Shown: positions 35,389 through 44,387 of the stretch, piece after piece
Numbering within the stretch: position 1 is the stretch's first letter
How the letters are laid out: every line of letters starts with the position of its first letter
Source of the DNA: Streptomyces sp. WMMC500
GTDB taxonomy: Bacteria > Actinomycetota > Actinomycetes > Streptomycetales > Streptomycetaceae
Assembly (NCBI RefSeq): GCF_027497195.1
Contig: NZ_CP114905.1
Location: 7,017,001-7,081,000 of the forward strand
Direction of reading: 5' to 3'
DNA: 64,000 bases
Notes under the pieces: generated by a model
Database searches by the model: none
What the model saw: only the letters and a program-made list of their open reading frames with translations
Told to the model about the DNA's origin: nothing
Translations under genes and position numbers: made by a program

Positions 35389-36012
35389 TTACGCCGGGGC
35401 GCAGCCCAGGACGTGGGCTTTTACCAGGTCCGCGATCGCCGGGTCGCGGCGGCGGAAGGCCGCCACGATGTCCGCGTGCTCCTCCGCGTACGACTGCTGG
35501 CGCGTGCCCAGCCAGCGGATCGCCAGCGACGTGTAGATCTCGATGCCCAGCGACTCCCACGTGTGCAGCAGCACGCTGTTGCCCGAGGCCCTGACCAGCT
35601 CCCGGTGGAACGCCACCGTGTGCCTGACCTGCGCCCCGCCGTCGCCCTTCGCGTCCGCCTCCCGCAGCGCCGCCACGTGCGGCTCCAGCGCCGAGACGTC
35701 CGCCGCCAGCCGCGGCGCCGCCAGCTCCGCCGCGATCTGCTCGAGGCCGGCCCGTACCGGATAGATCTCCTCCAGGTCCGCCGCTGTCAGGTCGCGGACC
35801 CGTACGCCCTTGTTCGGCGCCGACTCGATCAGCCGCAGGCTCTCCAGCTCGCGCAGCGCCTCGCGCACCGGCGTCTGGCTGACCTCCAGCTCGACCGCGA
35901 TGCGCCGTTCCACGATCCGCTCGCCCGGCTTCCACCGGCCGCTGACGACGCCCTCCACGATGTGCTCGCGGATCTGCTCGCGCAGCGACGGGTGGATGAC
36001 GGAAGGGGGCAT
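35389..36012 (-). CDS. GntR-family (FadR subfamily) transcriptional regulator
   Basis: A repressor-type protein of about 207 residues. The N-terminal winged HTH reads LREQIREHIVEGVVSGRWKPGE then VERRIAVELEVSQTPVREALRELESLRLIE, the standard GntR motif. The C-terminal FCD domain carries the metal/ligand pattern (HTVAFHRELVRASGN, EEHADIVAAF). GAGGAG lies six bases before the ATG at 36012, favouring MPPSVIHP over the longer open frame. Upstream of aceE on the same strand, it is a plausible pyruvate dehydrogenase regulator sensing an organic acid. That role is inferred. Confidence 0.9.
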   Translation of the reverse strand: MPPSVIHPSLREQIREHIVEGVVSGRWKPGERIVERRIAVELEVSQTPVREALRELESLRLIESAPNKGVRVRDLTAADLEEIYPVRAGLEQIAAELAAPRLAADVSALEPHVAALREADAKGDGGAQVRHTVAFHRELVRASGNSVLLHTWESLGIEIYTSLAIRWLGTRQQSYAEEHADIVAAFRRRDPAIADLVKAHVLGCAPA

Positions 36013-36135
36013 CGGCATCTCCTCGGGATCGCTCACGCGGACGCGCGGGGGTGCAGACGAGAATACGGCGCCCCCGCCCGGACCGTATCCGGACGGGGAC
36101 GCCGCGGGGTGTACGTCGGGCGGGGCGCCGCCCGC

Positions 36136-37533
36136 TCAGTCGAAGGGATCGCCGTTGTACTGCGGCTTGCGCAGCCGGTCCGGGGTGAGGGGGCTCATGT
36201 CCGTCACGTCGCGCGGCGAGAGCTGGAAGCCCTGCCAGTGCACCGGCATCGGCGTCTGGTCCTCGTCGCGGGCGATGTGGTGGAAGCCCACGTTCACCCA
36301 GACGATCGGGTGCTTGAGCTGCTCGCCGTTGTTGGCGGCCACGATGTCCTTCGCGCAGTTCTGGTCGAACTCACGGTTGTGGTTCGGGAACTTCTCGCAC
36401 TTCTTGTACTGCGTGAACCACACGTCCTTGCTCGTGAACTTGCGCCCCGTGTAGCGCGCGCTGTTGCTGTGCACCAGCTCCCAGGAGCGCGTGTGCCCGT
36501 CGCCGTTCTTCCCCGCCGTGCCGCTCACGCGCCACCAGCGGTGCTGGTCGGAGTTGCCCGCGGTCTCCTTGGTGACGTTCTTGCGGGTCGTCTCCTGCGC
36601 CGGGTAGCCCCCGGAGCCGGTGCCGGAGCGCTTCGTGTCGTACTGCTGGATCTTGGCCGGGCGGGAGCTGTCCGTCTGGAAGTCCAGCCGCCAGAAGACG
36701 TTGTGCTGGTGGCTGGTCGCGCGGTCGCGCGACTCCTTGCCGATCGGCCAGCCCTGCTTGTCGGAGGCGTCGAAGTCACCGGGGGAGAGGTTGCCGGTGG
36801 CGCCCTCCTTGGCGGTGATGGTGCCGTCGTCGGAGAAGTTCCACTGGGTGATGTAGTAGTAGTAACCCGCCGAGTGGATCGTGTAGACGACGAGGTCGTC
36901 GCCCTGCGCGCTGTCGTTGCGGCCGTTCTCCTCGCCGACGTCCATGCTGTTGCCGAAGTGCGCGAAGCCGCGCGGCTGCTGGGTGACGCAGACCGCGTCG
37001 TACGTCTCGCGGCCGACCTTGACCGGGCGGCGGGTGCCGCCGGGGCAGTCCTTCTCCTTCAGCGACACGGGTGCGGAGCCGAGGGCGATCTCGGTGACGT
37101 CGTAGTACTCGATGTCGCCGTCGTCGTAGGGCACGTGTATCTGGCCGAGGCGGGCGCTGTTGAGCACCGGGACGGCGTTGTTCGCGCCCTTCGGCTTGTA
37201 CGAGATGTCTTCCAGGACCAGGCCCGCGTAGTCGTTGTTGCGGTAGCACATCTGCCACTCGGTGCCGTTGGGCAGCTTGTGCGTGATCCGGTACTCCTCG
37301 CTGCAGTCCGGCGCCGCCGCCTGCGGCGCGTGCGGCGTCGCGGCGCCGGCGGAGGGCAGCGCCGCCGGGGCGGCGGCCGGGAGCAGCAGGACGAGGGCGG
37401 CGACGGCGCCCCCGCGCCAGGTCGCGGGGCGGCGCCAGAAGGCGCCTGCCCGCCGGCCGTCGGCGGGCGCCTCCGGGCCGGCGTGCGAGCCGGCCTCCGG
37501 CGCGTCCGGCCCGTGGGTCGTGGCGTTACGCAT
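36136..37533 (-). CDS. Secreted copper amine oxidase-like catalytic-domain protein
   Basis: A 465-residue exported protein, signal peptide near residues 40-65. The rest matches the C-terminal catalytic domain of copper amine oxidases: VPYDDGDIEYYDVTEIALG (Asp145 at the catalytic-base position), WNFSDDGTITAKEGATG, the Cu ligand pair HQH at 275-277, and NVGFHHIARDED with His419 as third ligand. The tyrosine that would become TPQ aligns with Tyr225, but the consensus N-Y-[DE]-Y is replaced by four tyrosines (224-227). It lacks the N2/N3 domains, which appear to be encoded by the overlapping upstream gene. Activity is therefore uncertain. Confidence 0.75.
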   Translation of the reverse strand: MRNATTHGPDAPEAGSHAGPEAPADGRRAGAFWRRPATWRGGAVAALVLLLPAAAPAALPSAGAATPHAPQAAAPDCSEEYRITHKLPNGTEWQMCYRNNDYAGLVLEDISYKPKGANNAVPVLNSARLGQIHVPYDDGDIEYYDVTEIALGSAPVSLKEKDCPGGTRRPVKVGRETYDAVCVTQQPRGFAHFGNSMDVGEENGRNDSAQGDDLVVYTIHSAGYYYYITQWNFSDDGTITAKEGATGNLSPGDFDASDKQGWPIGKESRDRATSHQHNVFWRLDFQTDSSRPAKIQQYDTKRSGTGSGGYPAQETTRKNVTKETAGNSDQHRWWRVSGTAGKNGDGHTRSWELVHSNSARYTGRKFTSKDVWFTQYKKCEKFPNHNREFDQNCAKDIVAANNGEQLKHPIVWVNVGFHHIARDEDQTPMPVHWQGFQLSPRDVTDMSPLTPDRLRKPQYNGDPFD

Positions 37534-38332
37534 GGTGCACCTTCCGCTCGCTCAGGTCGATGACGAAGTCGCGGGTGTCGATCCACGGGCCGTCCTTGAC
37601 CCGGGTGAAGAGCCGCACGCAGCGGTGCTCCCCGCACTGCTCCAGGCCGCCGGAGTCGCCCGGCCGTGCCGTGTACGTCATCCCCTGGACCTGCAACTGC
37701 CGCGCGCCGGTGAGCTCTTCGCCGGTCGCCGCCTCGTAGTCCTGCCGCAGGCCGGCCCCGACGGGGCTGTCCACCAGCAGGTCGGCGGCGGCCTCCGCCT
37801 CCGGCGCGGCCGGCGGGGGCTGGGCGCCGGTGGACTCGACGGTGTCCACGACCTCGTCGCTGGTGAGGTTGACGCTCTTCTGGACGAGCGTGTCCCGCGC
37901 GTAGTCGTAGAAGTACACCTCGGCGATCCGGTCGTCGCCCCGGCTCACCGACGTGTCGGCGAGGTCGGTGTTGACGAGCTGCGGCACACCCTCGCGGCCC
38001 CGGACGCCCTCGCTCTCCGTACGCAGCGCCCGGTCCCCCGCGAGCGCCAGCTCCTCCGCGCGCCGCTCCTCGTCCGGCGTCAGCGGGTCGCTGCCCGAGC
38101 CGGTCTTCCCTTCCGGCAGCGGCGCGGTGCCCGGCCCCCCGGTGCCCGGTGTCCCCAGCGCGCCCGGCGCCGGCGAGGACGCGGACGTCCCCGGGTCCCC
38201 CTCCTGTCGGTCGTCGCCGGACGCGCCGAGCGGCACGGCCACGACGACGGCGGCCGCGGTGCCCGCGACGGCCGTCAACGCCCCCCACACGATGCGCTGT
38301 CGCATGCGGCGGCCTCCCCCCGATGTGCTCAT
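37526..38332 (-). CDS. Exported protein resembling amine oxidase N-terminal domains
   Basis: A 268-residue protein with an N-terminal hydrophobic segment (residues 12-34) acting as signal or anchor, then a Gly/Pro/Ser-rich stretch. The body contains AEVYFYDYARDTLVQKSVNLTSDEVVDTVESTGAQPPPA and TYTARP...CGEHRC...DFVIDLSERKV, which resemble the N2/N3 accessory domains that precede the catalytic domain in full-length copper amine oxidases. GAAGGGA precedes the ATG. The last eight bases overlap the start of the catalytic-domain gene, so both are made together. A split enzyme is the simplest reading; the domain match is by eye. Confidence 0.65.
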   Translation of the reverse strand: MSTSGGGRRMRQRIVWGALTAVAGTAAAVVVAVPLGASGDDRQEGDPGTSASSPAPGALGTPGTGGPGTAPLPEGKTGSGSDPLTPDEERRAEELALAGDRALRTESEGVRGREGVPQLVNTDLADTSVSRGDDRIAEVYFYDYARDTLVQKSVNLTSDEVVDTVESTGAQPPPAAPEAEAAADLLVDSPVGAGLRQDYEAATGEELTGARQLQVQGMTYTARPGDSGGLEQCGEHRCVRLFTRVKDGPWIDTRDFVIDLSERKVHHA

Positions 38333-38348
38333 GGGAAGTCCCTTCGTT

Positions 38349-38417
38349 TTGTTCGGTCTCGACCGATTAGATCGCTCGGACCGTTGTTCAGCACCCCGTT
38401 CCAGCCGTTCTGAACAA
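38349..38417. promoter_or_regulatory. Inverted TTGTTC repeats in a divergent promoter
   Basis: TTGTTCAG at 38384-38391 and its exact complement CTGAACAA at 38410-38417, 18 bases apart, with a further TTGTTCGG at 38349-38356. They lie between the amine oxidase-like pair and the HTH-NTPase-WD40 gene, so could control both. Confidence 0.5.
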
Positions 38418-38502
38418 TCGCGCGGGGGCGTCGGGCGGCGTCGGTGGCGCGGTTTATCGTGGGGGACGACCTGGGGGAGCAGGGGAACGAGGGGGTCCGC
38501 CC

Positions 38503-41500
38503 ATGGGGCGGCGGGAGAAGCCCGTGGATCCGTCCGCGGGCCCGGTCCAGCGCTTCGCGTACGAGCTGCGCAAGCTGCGGGCCGAAGCAGGAGGACCGAC
38601 CTACCGGCAGCTCGCCGCGCGCGGGCCGTACTCGGTGACGGCGCTGTCGCAGGCCGCCGCCGGCGACCGGCTGCCGTCGCTGCCGGTGGCGCTGGCGTAC
38701 GCGGAGGGCTGCGGCGGCGATCCGGGCGAGTGGGAGTGGCGCTGGCGGCAGGCGGCGGCGGAGGAGGCGGAAGAGCCGCTGCAGCAGAGCGACGCGGCGC
38801 CGCCGTACCGCGGTCTCGCGCGCTTCGAACCGGGCGACCGCGACCGGTTCTTCGGCCGCGACCGGCTCACGGCGGACCTCGTGGAGCTGGTGAGCGCGCG
38901 CCGCTTCGCGGCCGTCTTCGGCCCGTCGGGCAGCGGGAAGTCGTCGCTGCTGCGCGCGGGGCTCGTACCGGCGCTGCAGGCGGGGGGCGTGCGGGGTGCG
39001 GCGGGGGAGGGGGACGGACGGGACCCCGGGGAGCCGGCAGCGGAGGCCGGCGAACGGGGAGCGGATGTCGGCGAACGGGGAGCGGACGCCGGCGGGCCGG
39101 GAGCGGATCCGGGGGAGCCGAGTGCGGAGCCGGTCTGCCCGCCGCCCGCCGCGCTGCGCATCCTCACGCCCGGCGAGCACCCCCTGCGCACGCACGCCGA
39201 CGTGCTCGACGCGGCCTCCGCCGAGGGCGACACGTACCTCCTCGTCGACCAGTTCGAGGAGGTCTTCACCCTCTGCCAGGACCCCGAGGAGCGCGCCGCC
39301 TTCGTCGACCGCCTCGTCGCCGCCCGCGACCCCGCGCGCCGCCTGCGGGTGGTCATCGCCGTCCGCGCCGACTTCTACGGCCGCTGCGCCGAACACCGCG
39401 CGCTGACCGAGGCGCTGCGCGACGCCCAGTTGCTCGTCGGCCCCATGTCGCCGGCGGAGCTGCGCGAGGCGGTGGTCAAGCCCGCGGCGGCGGAGGGCCT
39501 GATCGTGGAGCGGGCGCTGACGGCGCGCATCCTCAAGGACGTCGACGGCGAGCCGGGCGCGCTGCCGCTGATGTCGCACGTCCTGCTGGAGACCTGGCAC
39601 CGGCGGCGGGGCCGCGCGCTGACGGAGGAGGCGTACGAGGCGGCGGGAGGCGTCCGCGGCGCGATCGCCGGCACGGCGGAGCGGGTCTACGGCGAACTGA
39701 CGCCGGACCGGCAACAGGCCGCCCGCCGCGCACTGCTCCGCCTGGTCTCGCCGGGCGAGGGCTCCCAGGACACCCGCCGTCCGGCACCGCGGGCGGAGCT
39801 GGCGGAGATCACATCGGGGAGGCCGGCCGCAGATGGCGCGGGCGCGGGGAATCCCTCCCACAACCCGCCCTCCGGCTCCGCCGACGTCGGGCACGTGCTC
39901 GAACGGCTCGTCGAGGCCCGGCTGCTGACCCTCGACGACGACGTCGTCGACCTCGCCCACGAGGCCCTCCTCACCGCCTGGCCGCGGCTGCACGGCTGGA
40001 TCGAGGAGGACCGCGAGCGCATGCGCGCGCTGCGGCGGCTCACCGAGGCCGCGCACGGCTGGGAGGAGCTGGACCGCGATCCCGGGGCCCTCTACCGGGG
40101 GAGCCGGCTCGCCCAGGCCGAGGAGTTGTTCGCCGGCAGGCCGCAGGAGCTGACCGGCCGCGAGGCCGCGTTCCTCGCCGCCAGCACCGCCGCCCGCGGC
40201 CGGGAGCGGCGGCGCTTTCGCGGGCTGCTCACCACGCTCGTGGCCCTGCTCGTGCTCGCCCTGGTCGCCGGTTCCTTCGCCTGGCAGCAGGACCGCGCCG
40301 CCGACGCCGAGCACCGCCGCGCCGAGGCCCGCCGCGTCGCGGCCGTCGCCGGAAGCCTGCGGTTCACCGATCCCGTACGGGCCATGCAGCTCAGCGTCGC
40401 CGCCTGGCGGCTCGCCGACACCCCGGAGACCCGCGGCGCCCTGCTCGGCGCGCTGCACCAGCGCGAGTCCGACTCGTTCGCCCTCCCGCAGTCCGGCGAG
40501 CCCCGCGCGCAGCGCTTCCTCGACGCCGACGGCCGCACGGTCACCAGCGTCGGCAGGGACCGCGTCGAGCGCTGGGACGTCGCCACCCACCGCCGGCTCG
40601 ACTCCGGTCCCGGCCTCGGCCACCCGGCCGACGAGTCCGACTTCCAGCTCTCCCCCGACGGCCGCACCCTCGCGGTCGCGCAGGGGGACGGCGGCGTGCG
40701 GCTGCGCCCGGGCGGCGGTGACATACCGGGCACCACCGGCTGGTTCGGCCCCAGCGGCCGGACGTACCTGTCGCACACCTGGTCCTTCGACGGCGAGCGG
40801 ACGCACCTCGCGCTCTACGACGTACGCACCCGCGAGAAGCTCTTCTCCTACGAGACGGGCACCGGGGACACCGGCTGGTTCAGCAGCGTCAGCCCCGACG
40901 ACCGCCTCGTCGTCGTGTGCCCGTCCAGCGGCCCGCCCGAGGTGTGGCGCACGGGCGAGCGGCAGCGCATGCTGCGCGCGTACCCCGAGGCCCGCGACGC
41001 CTGCGGCGGCGACACGACGGCGCTGGAGTTCACGCCCGACAGCCGCGGGATCGTCGTCATGAACGACTCCGGCTTCCGCGTGCTGGACGTGGCGACCGGC
41101 CGGAAGCGGCTGGAGGTGGAGCGCGAGGGGCTGTCGGAGATCCAGTTCAGCCGCGACGGCTCGCTGGTCGCCGCCGTGGGCCCGGACGAGCTGATCGTCT
41201 GGCGCACGGCCGACGTCTCGGCGCCGGTGCTGCGCCACCCGCTGGTCAGCGAGTACGCCACGGAGCTGCGCGTGACGCCGGGCAACGGGGAGCTGCGGTA
41301 CCTCAGCGGGCTGTCCGGGCACGTCGTCCGCACCGTGCGGCTGGACGGCATCGCCGGCCCCGGCTGGCACGAGCGGCGGCTGGAGGGCGCGGTGTTCAGC
41401 CCGGACGGCGGCAAGCTGGTCACCGCCCGCCGCTCGGGGGCGCGCGGCGTGTTCGAGGTGCGCGACATGCGCGGCGGCCGGACGCCGCAGGCGCCGCCGC

Positions 41501-42411
41501 CGCTGCCGTGCCGGGTGCCGCGGGGGCTGGATCCCGTCGCCGACTTCTGCATTCCGCTGATGGCGTTCAGCCCCGACGGCCGGCGGCTGGCGTACGCGCT
41601 GCCGAGCGTCATGGGCGACGAGCCGGAGCGCGTGCGGGTGTGGGACACCCGGACCGGGCGGATGGTGCGGACCATGGACGTCACCCCGGACCCGTCGCGG
41701 GTCAACCCGCTGAACAGCCTCGCCTTCGGGGCGGGCGGCAAGCTGATCCTCTCGCGCATACCCGACCGGGAGTCCCTGGAGGTGTGGGACGTCGCGCGCG
41801 GCGAGCGCGTGCGCCGGCTGCGCGACACCGGCGGCGACCCGCTGGCCCTGCACCCCGCCGGCAGGCTGCTGGCCACCGGCGACGACCAGCTCGTCGCGCT
41901 GCGCGGCGGCCGGGTCACGCCGCGCCCGCTGGCGCAGGACGGCGTGCGCTCCGTGGAGTTCAGCCCGGACGGCCGCTTCCTCGCCGCGGGCGACGACTCC
42001 GGCCGGGTCACGCTGTGGGACGGCGAGGGCCGGCGCCGCCTCGGGGTCCTGCCCGGTACGTACCGGGGGATGCAGACGGGCGCCGCGGAACCGGCGACGG
42101 CGCTGGCGTTCTCGCCGGACGGCCGCACGCTGGCGGTCGCGGGGCACTCGGGGACGCTGCGGCTGTGGGACACCGCGTCGAACCAGTCGCTGGGCGGCAG
42201 TCTGCCCACGGCCGGCGACGAACTGCTGGCGGTGTCCTTCAGCCCCGACGGCAGCGAGGTCTACGCGGTCGGCCGGCACACCTCGCCACGCGCGTACCCG
42301 GCGGATCCGGAGCGGGCGCGGCAGGCGGTGTGCGCCCGCGCGGGCGGGGGTCTGTCGCGCGCGGACTGGGAGGCGTACCTGCCGGGAACGGCGTACCGGG
42401 ACACCTGCTGA
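38503..42411 (+). CDS. HTH / STAND-type NTPase / WD40 repeat protein
   Basis: A 1302-residue multidomain protein. Residues about 10-70 form an XRE-like helix-turn-helix (FAYELRKLRAEAGGPTYRQLA, VTALSQAAAGDRLPSLPVALAYAEGCGG). The NTPase domain has Walker A GPSGSGKSS at 140-148 and Walker B YLLVDQFEEVF, as in nSTAND1 proteins, with a low-complexity insert of seven-residue repeats between. A transmembrane helix lies near 573-592. The remainder is a WD40/YVTN-like propeller with repeated FSPDGRxLA motifs. Such proteins are signal-integrating scaffolds in actinomycetes; ligand and target are unknown. Divergent from the amine oxidase-like pair. Confidence 0.9.
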   Translation: MGRREKPVDPSAGPVQRFAYELRKLRAEAGGPTYRQLAARGPYSVTALSQAAAGDRLPSLPVALAYAEGCGGDPGEWEWRWRQAAAEEAEEPLQQSDAAPPYRGLARFEPGDRDRFFGRDRLTADLVELVSARRFAAVFGPSGSGKSSLLRAGLVPALQAGGVRGAAGEGDGRDPGEPAAEAGERGADVGERGADAGGPGADPGEPSAEPVCPPPAALRILTPGEHPLRTHADVLDAASAEGDTYLLVDQFEEVFTLCQDPEERAAFVDRLVAARDPARRLRVVIAVRADFYGRCAEHRALTEALRDAQLLVGPMSPAELREAVVKPAAAEGLIVERALTARILKDVDGEPGALPLMSHVLLETWHRRRGRALTEEAYEAAGGVRGAIAGTAERVYGELTPDRQQAARRALLRLVSPGEGSQDTRRPAPRAELAEITSGRPAADGAGAGNPSHNPPSGSADVGHVLERLVEARLLTLDDDVVDLAHEALLTAWPRLHGWIEEDRERMRALRRLTEAAHGWEELDRDPGALYRGSRLAQAEELFAGRPQELTGREAAFLAASTAARGRERRRFRGLLTTLVALLVLALVAGSFAWQQDRAADAEHRRAEARRVAAVAGSLRFTDPVRAMQLSVAAWRLADTPETRGALLGALHQRESDSFALPQSGEPRAQRFLDADGRTVTSVGRDRVERWDVATHRRLDSGPGLGHPADESDFQLSPDGRTLAVAQGDGGVRLRPGGGDIPGTTGWFGPSGRTYLSHTWSFDGERTHLALYDVRTREKLFSYETGTGDTGWFSSVSPDDRLVVVCPSSGPPEVWRTGERQRMLRAYPEARDACGGDTTALEFTPDSRGIVVMNDSGFRVLDVATGRKRLEVEREGLSEIQFSRDGSLVAAVGPDELIVWRTADVSAPVLRHPLVSEYATELRVTPGNGELRYLSGLSGHVVRTVRLDGIAGPGWHERRLEGAVFSPDGGKLVTARRSGARGVFEVRDMRGGRTPQAPPPLPCRVPRGLDPVADFCIPLMAFSPDGRRLAYALPSVMGDEPERVRVWDTRTGRMVRTMDVTPDPSRVNPLNSLAFGAGGKLILSRIPDRESLEVWDVARGERVRRLRDTGGDPLALHPAGRLLATGDDQLVALRGGRVTPRPLAQDGVRSVEFSPDGRFLAAGDDSGRVTLWDGEGRRRLGVLPGTYRGMQTGAAEPATALAFSPDGRTLAVAGHSGTLRLWDTASNQSLGGSLPTAGDELLAVSFSPDGSEVYAVGRHTSPRAYPADPERARQAVCARAGGGLSRADWEAYLPGTAYRDTC
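39043..39105 (+). repeat. Three 21-bp tandem repeats in the NTPase gene
   Basis: Imperfect copies of GAGGCCGGCGAACGGGGAGC+G encode seven-residue units (EAGERGA, DVGERGA, DAGGPGA) in the linker between Walker A and Walker B. Confidence 0.9.
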
Positions 42412-42433
42412 GCGGGCCCGGCCCGAAACGCCG

Positions 42434-42474
42434 CCGCGCCCCCGCCCGAGCTGCTGCTCGGCGCGGGGGCGCGG
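42434..42474. terminator. Bidirectional hairpin terminator
   Basis: A 12-bp stem (CCGCGCCCCCGC and complement) continued by CCGAG/CTCGG with one bulged C and loop CTGCTG, between the convergent WD40 and sucB genes. Confidence 0.85.
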
Positions 42475-42504
42475 CCGGGTCGTACGGCTAGCGGACCGCT
42501 CGCC

Positions 42505-44337
42505 TCACAGGCCGATCTCGCTCTCGAACTCGCCCGCCTCCAGCAGGCCCTTGACCGCCCCCAGGTAGCGGGCGGCGTCGGCGCCGTCCACCAGGCGGTG
42601 GTCGTAGGAGAGCGTCAGATACGTCATGTGCCGCACGGCGATCGTCTCGCCCAGGTCCGGGTGGTCGACGACCTGCGGGCGCTTGACGGTGGCGCCGAGG
42701 CCCAGGATGGCGACCTGGTTCGGCGGCACGATGATCGTGTCGAACAGGGCGCCGCGCGAGCCGGTGTTGCTGATGGTGAAGGTCGCGCCCGACACCTCGT
42801 CCGGGGTGATCTTGTTGTTGCGGACCTTGTCCGCCAGCTCCGCCGTCTTCCTGGCGATGCCCGCGATGTTGAGGTCGCCCGCGCCCTTGATGACCGGGGT
42901 CATCAGGCCCTTCTCCGTGTCCACCGCGATACCGACGTTCTCGGTGTCGAAGTAGCTGATCGTGCCCTCGTCCTCGTTGATACGGGCGTTGACGACCGGG
43001 TGTGCCTTCAGCGCCTGGACGGCGGCCTTGACGAAGAACGGCATCGGCGAGAGCTTCACGCCCTCGCGCTGCGCGAACGCGTCCTTGGCCCGTGCCCGCA
43101 TCCGCATGATGCGGGTGACGTCCACCTCGACCACGGTGGACAACTGGGCCTGGTCGTGCAGGGCGCGCATCATGTTGTCGCCGATGAGCTTGCGGATGCG
43201 CGGCATCTTCACGGTCTGGCCGCGCAGTGGCGACGCCTCCAGCACGGGCGCCGCGGGCCGGCCCGCCGACGGCGCCGCGGGGGCGGCGGCCGGGGCGGAG
43301 GCGGCGGCGCGGGCGGCCTGCTCGGCGGCGGCGACGACGTCCTGCTTGCGGATACGGCCGCCGACGCCGGAGCCCTTCACGGTGGTCAGGTCGACGCCGG
43401 ACTCGGCGGCGAGCTTGCGCACCAGGGGGGTGACGTACGCGCCCTCGGCGGCGGGCGCCGTCGGGGCGGGCGCCGGAGCCGCGGCGGCGGGAGCCGGAGC
43501 GGCCGGGGCGGGACGGGCCGGCTGCGCCGGCGGGGCGGGCTGTGCCGGAGCCGGGGCAGGAGCCGGAGCGGCGGGCGCGGCGGCCGGGGCGGGCGCCGCT
43601 GCCGCCGGCTGCTGGGCCGGCGCGGCCGGGGCCGCCTCCTGCGGAGCGGCCGGGGCGGGCGCCGCGGCCGCCGCCGGGGCGGCGGCGCCGCTGCCGATGA
43701 CCGCCAGCTTGGCGCCGACCTCCGCCGTCTCGTCCTCCTGGACCACGATCTCCAGCAGCGTGCCGGACGCCGGGGAGGGGATCTCGGTGTCGACCTTGTC
43801 GGTGGAGATCTCCAGCAGCGGCTCGTCGGCCTCGACCTGCTCGCCGACCTGCTTCAGCCAGCGGGTCACCGTGCCTTCGGTGACCGACTCGCCCAGCTCG
43901 GGCAGCGTGACGTCGGTGCCCTGGGCGCCGCCCGCGGCCTGCGCGGGGGCGGGCTGCTGGGGCGCGGGCGCGGCCTCCGCCGGAGCCTGCGCGGGCGCCG
44001 GTGCCTGGGCGGGCTCCGGCGCCGGTGCGGCGGCCGGCGCGGGCGCCGGTGCCTCGGCCTGCTCGGCGGCCGGCGCGGGTGCCGCCGCGGCGCCGCCGGT
44101 GCCGTCGTCGATCACGGCCAGCTCGGCGCCGATCTCGACGGTCTCGTCCTCGGCCACCTTGATGGAGGACAGCACTCCGGCGGCGGGGGAGGGGATCTCG
44201 GTGTCGACCTTGTCGGTGGAGACCTCAAGCAACGGCTCGTCGGCCTCGACACGCTCGCCCTCGGCCTTGAGCCAGCGCGTGACGGTGCCCTCGGTGACGC
44301 TCTCGCCGAGCGCCGGCAGGGTTACGGAAACCGCCAT
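42505..44337 (-). CDS. sucB: Dihydrolipoamide acyltransferase (E2)
   Basis: Core of a 2-oxoacid dehydrogenase complex. The 610 residues contain two lipoyl domains, each with the STDKVDTE motif (Lys43 in the first, the second near residue 190), separated by Ala/Pro-rich linkers. A peripheral-subunit-binding domain follows around residues 300-335 ([24 protein letters not shown]), then the acyltransferase domain with catalytic [16 protein letters not shown] near the C terminus. In actinobacteria this protein can serve both pyruvate and 2-oxoglutarate complexes, so the sucB name is by convention. lpdA lies 50 bases upstream on the same strand. Confidence 0.95.
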   Translation of the reverse strand: MAVSVTLPALGESVTEGTVTRWLKAEGERVEADEPLLEVSTDKVDTEIPSPAAGVLSSIKVAEDETVEIGAELAVIDDGTGGAAAAPAPAAEQAEAPAPAPAAAPAPEPAQAPAPAQAPAEAAPAPQQPAPAQAAGGAQGTDVTLPELGESVTEGTVTRWLKQVGEQVEADEPLLEISTDKVDTEIPSPASGTLLEIVVQEDETAEVGAKLAVIGSGAAAPAAAAAPAPAAPQEAAPAAPAQQPAAAAPAPAAAPAAPAPAPAPAQPAPPAQPARPAPAAPAPAAAAPAPAPTAPAAEGAYVTPLVRKLAAESGVDLTTVKGSGVGGRIRKQDVVAAAEQAARAAASAPAAAPAAPSAGRPAAPVLEASPLRGQTVKMPRIRKLIGDNMMRALHDQAQLSTVVEVDVTRIMRMRARAKDAFAQREGVKLSPMPFFVKAAVQALKAHPVVNARINEDEGTISYFDTENVGIAVDTEKGLMTPVIKGAGDLNIAGIARKTAELADKVRNNKITPDEVSGATFTISNTGSRGALFDTIIVPPNQVAILGLGATVKRPQVVDHPDLGETIAVRHMTYLTLSYDHRLVDGADAARYLGAVKGLLEAGEFESEIGL

Positions 44338-44387
44338 GGTTTCGGTTGCTCCTCACGTTCTTTGCGGTTGGTGGGCGTGTCCGTCGC

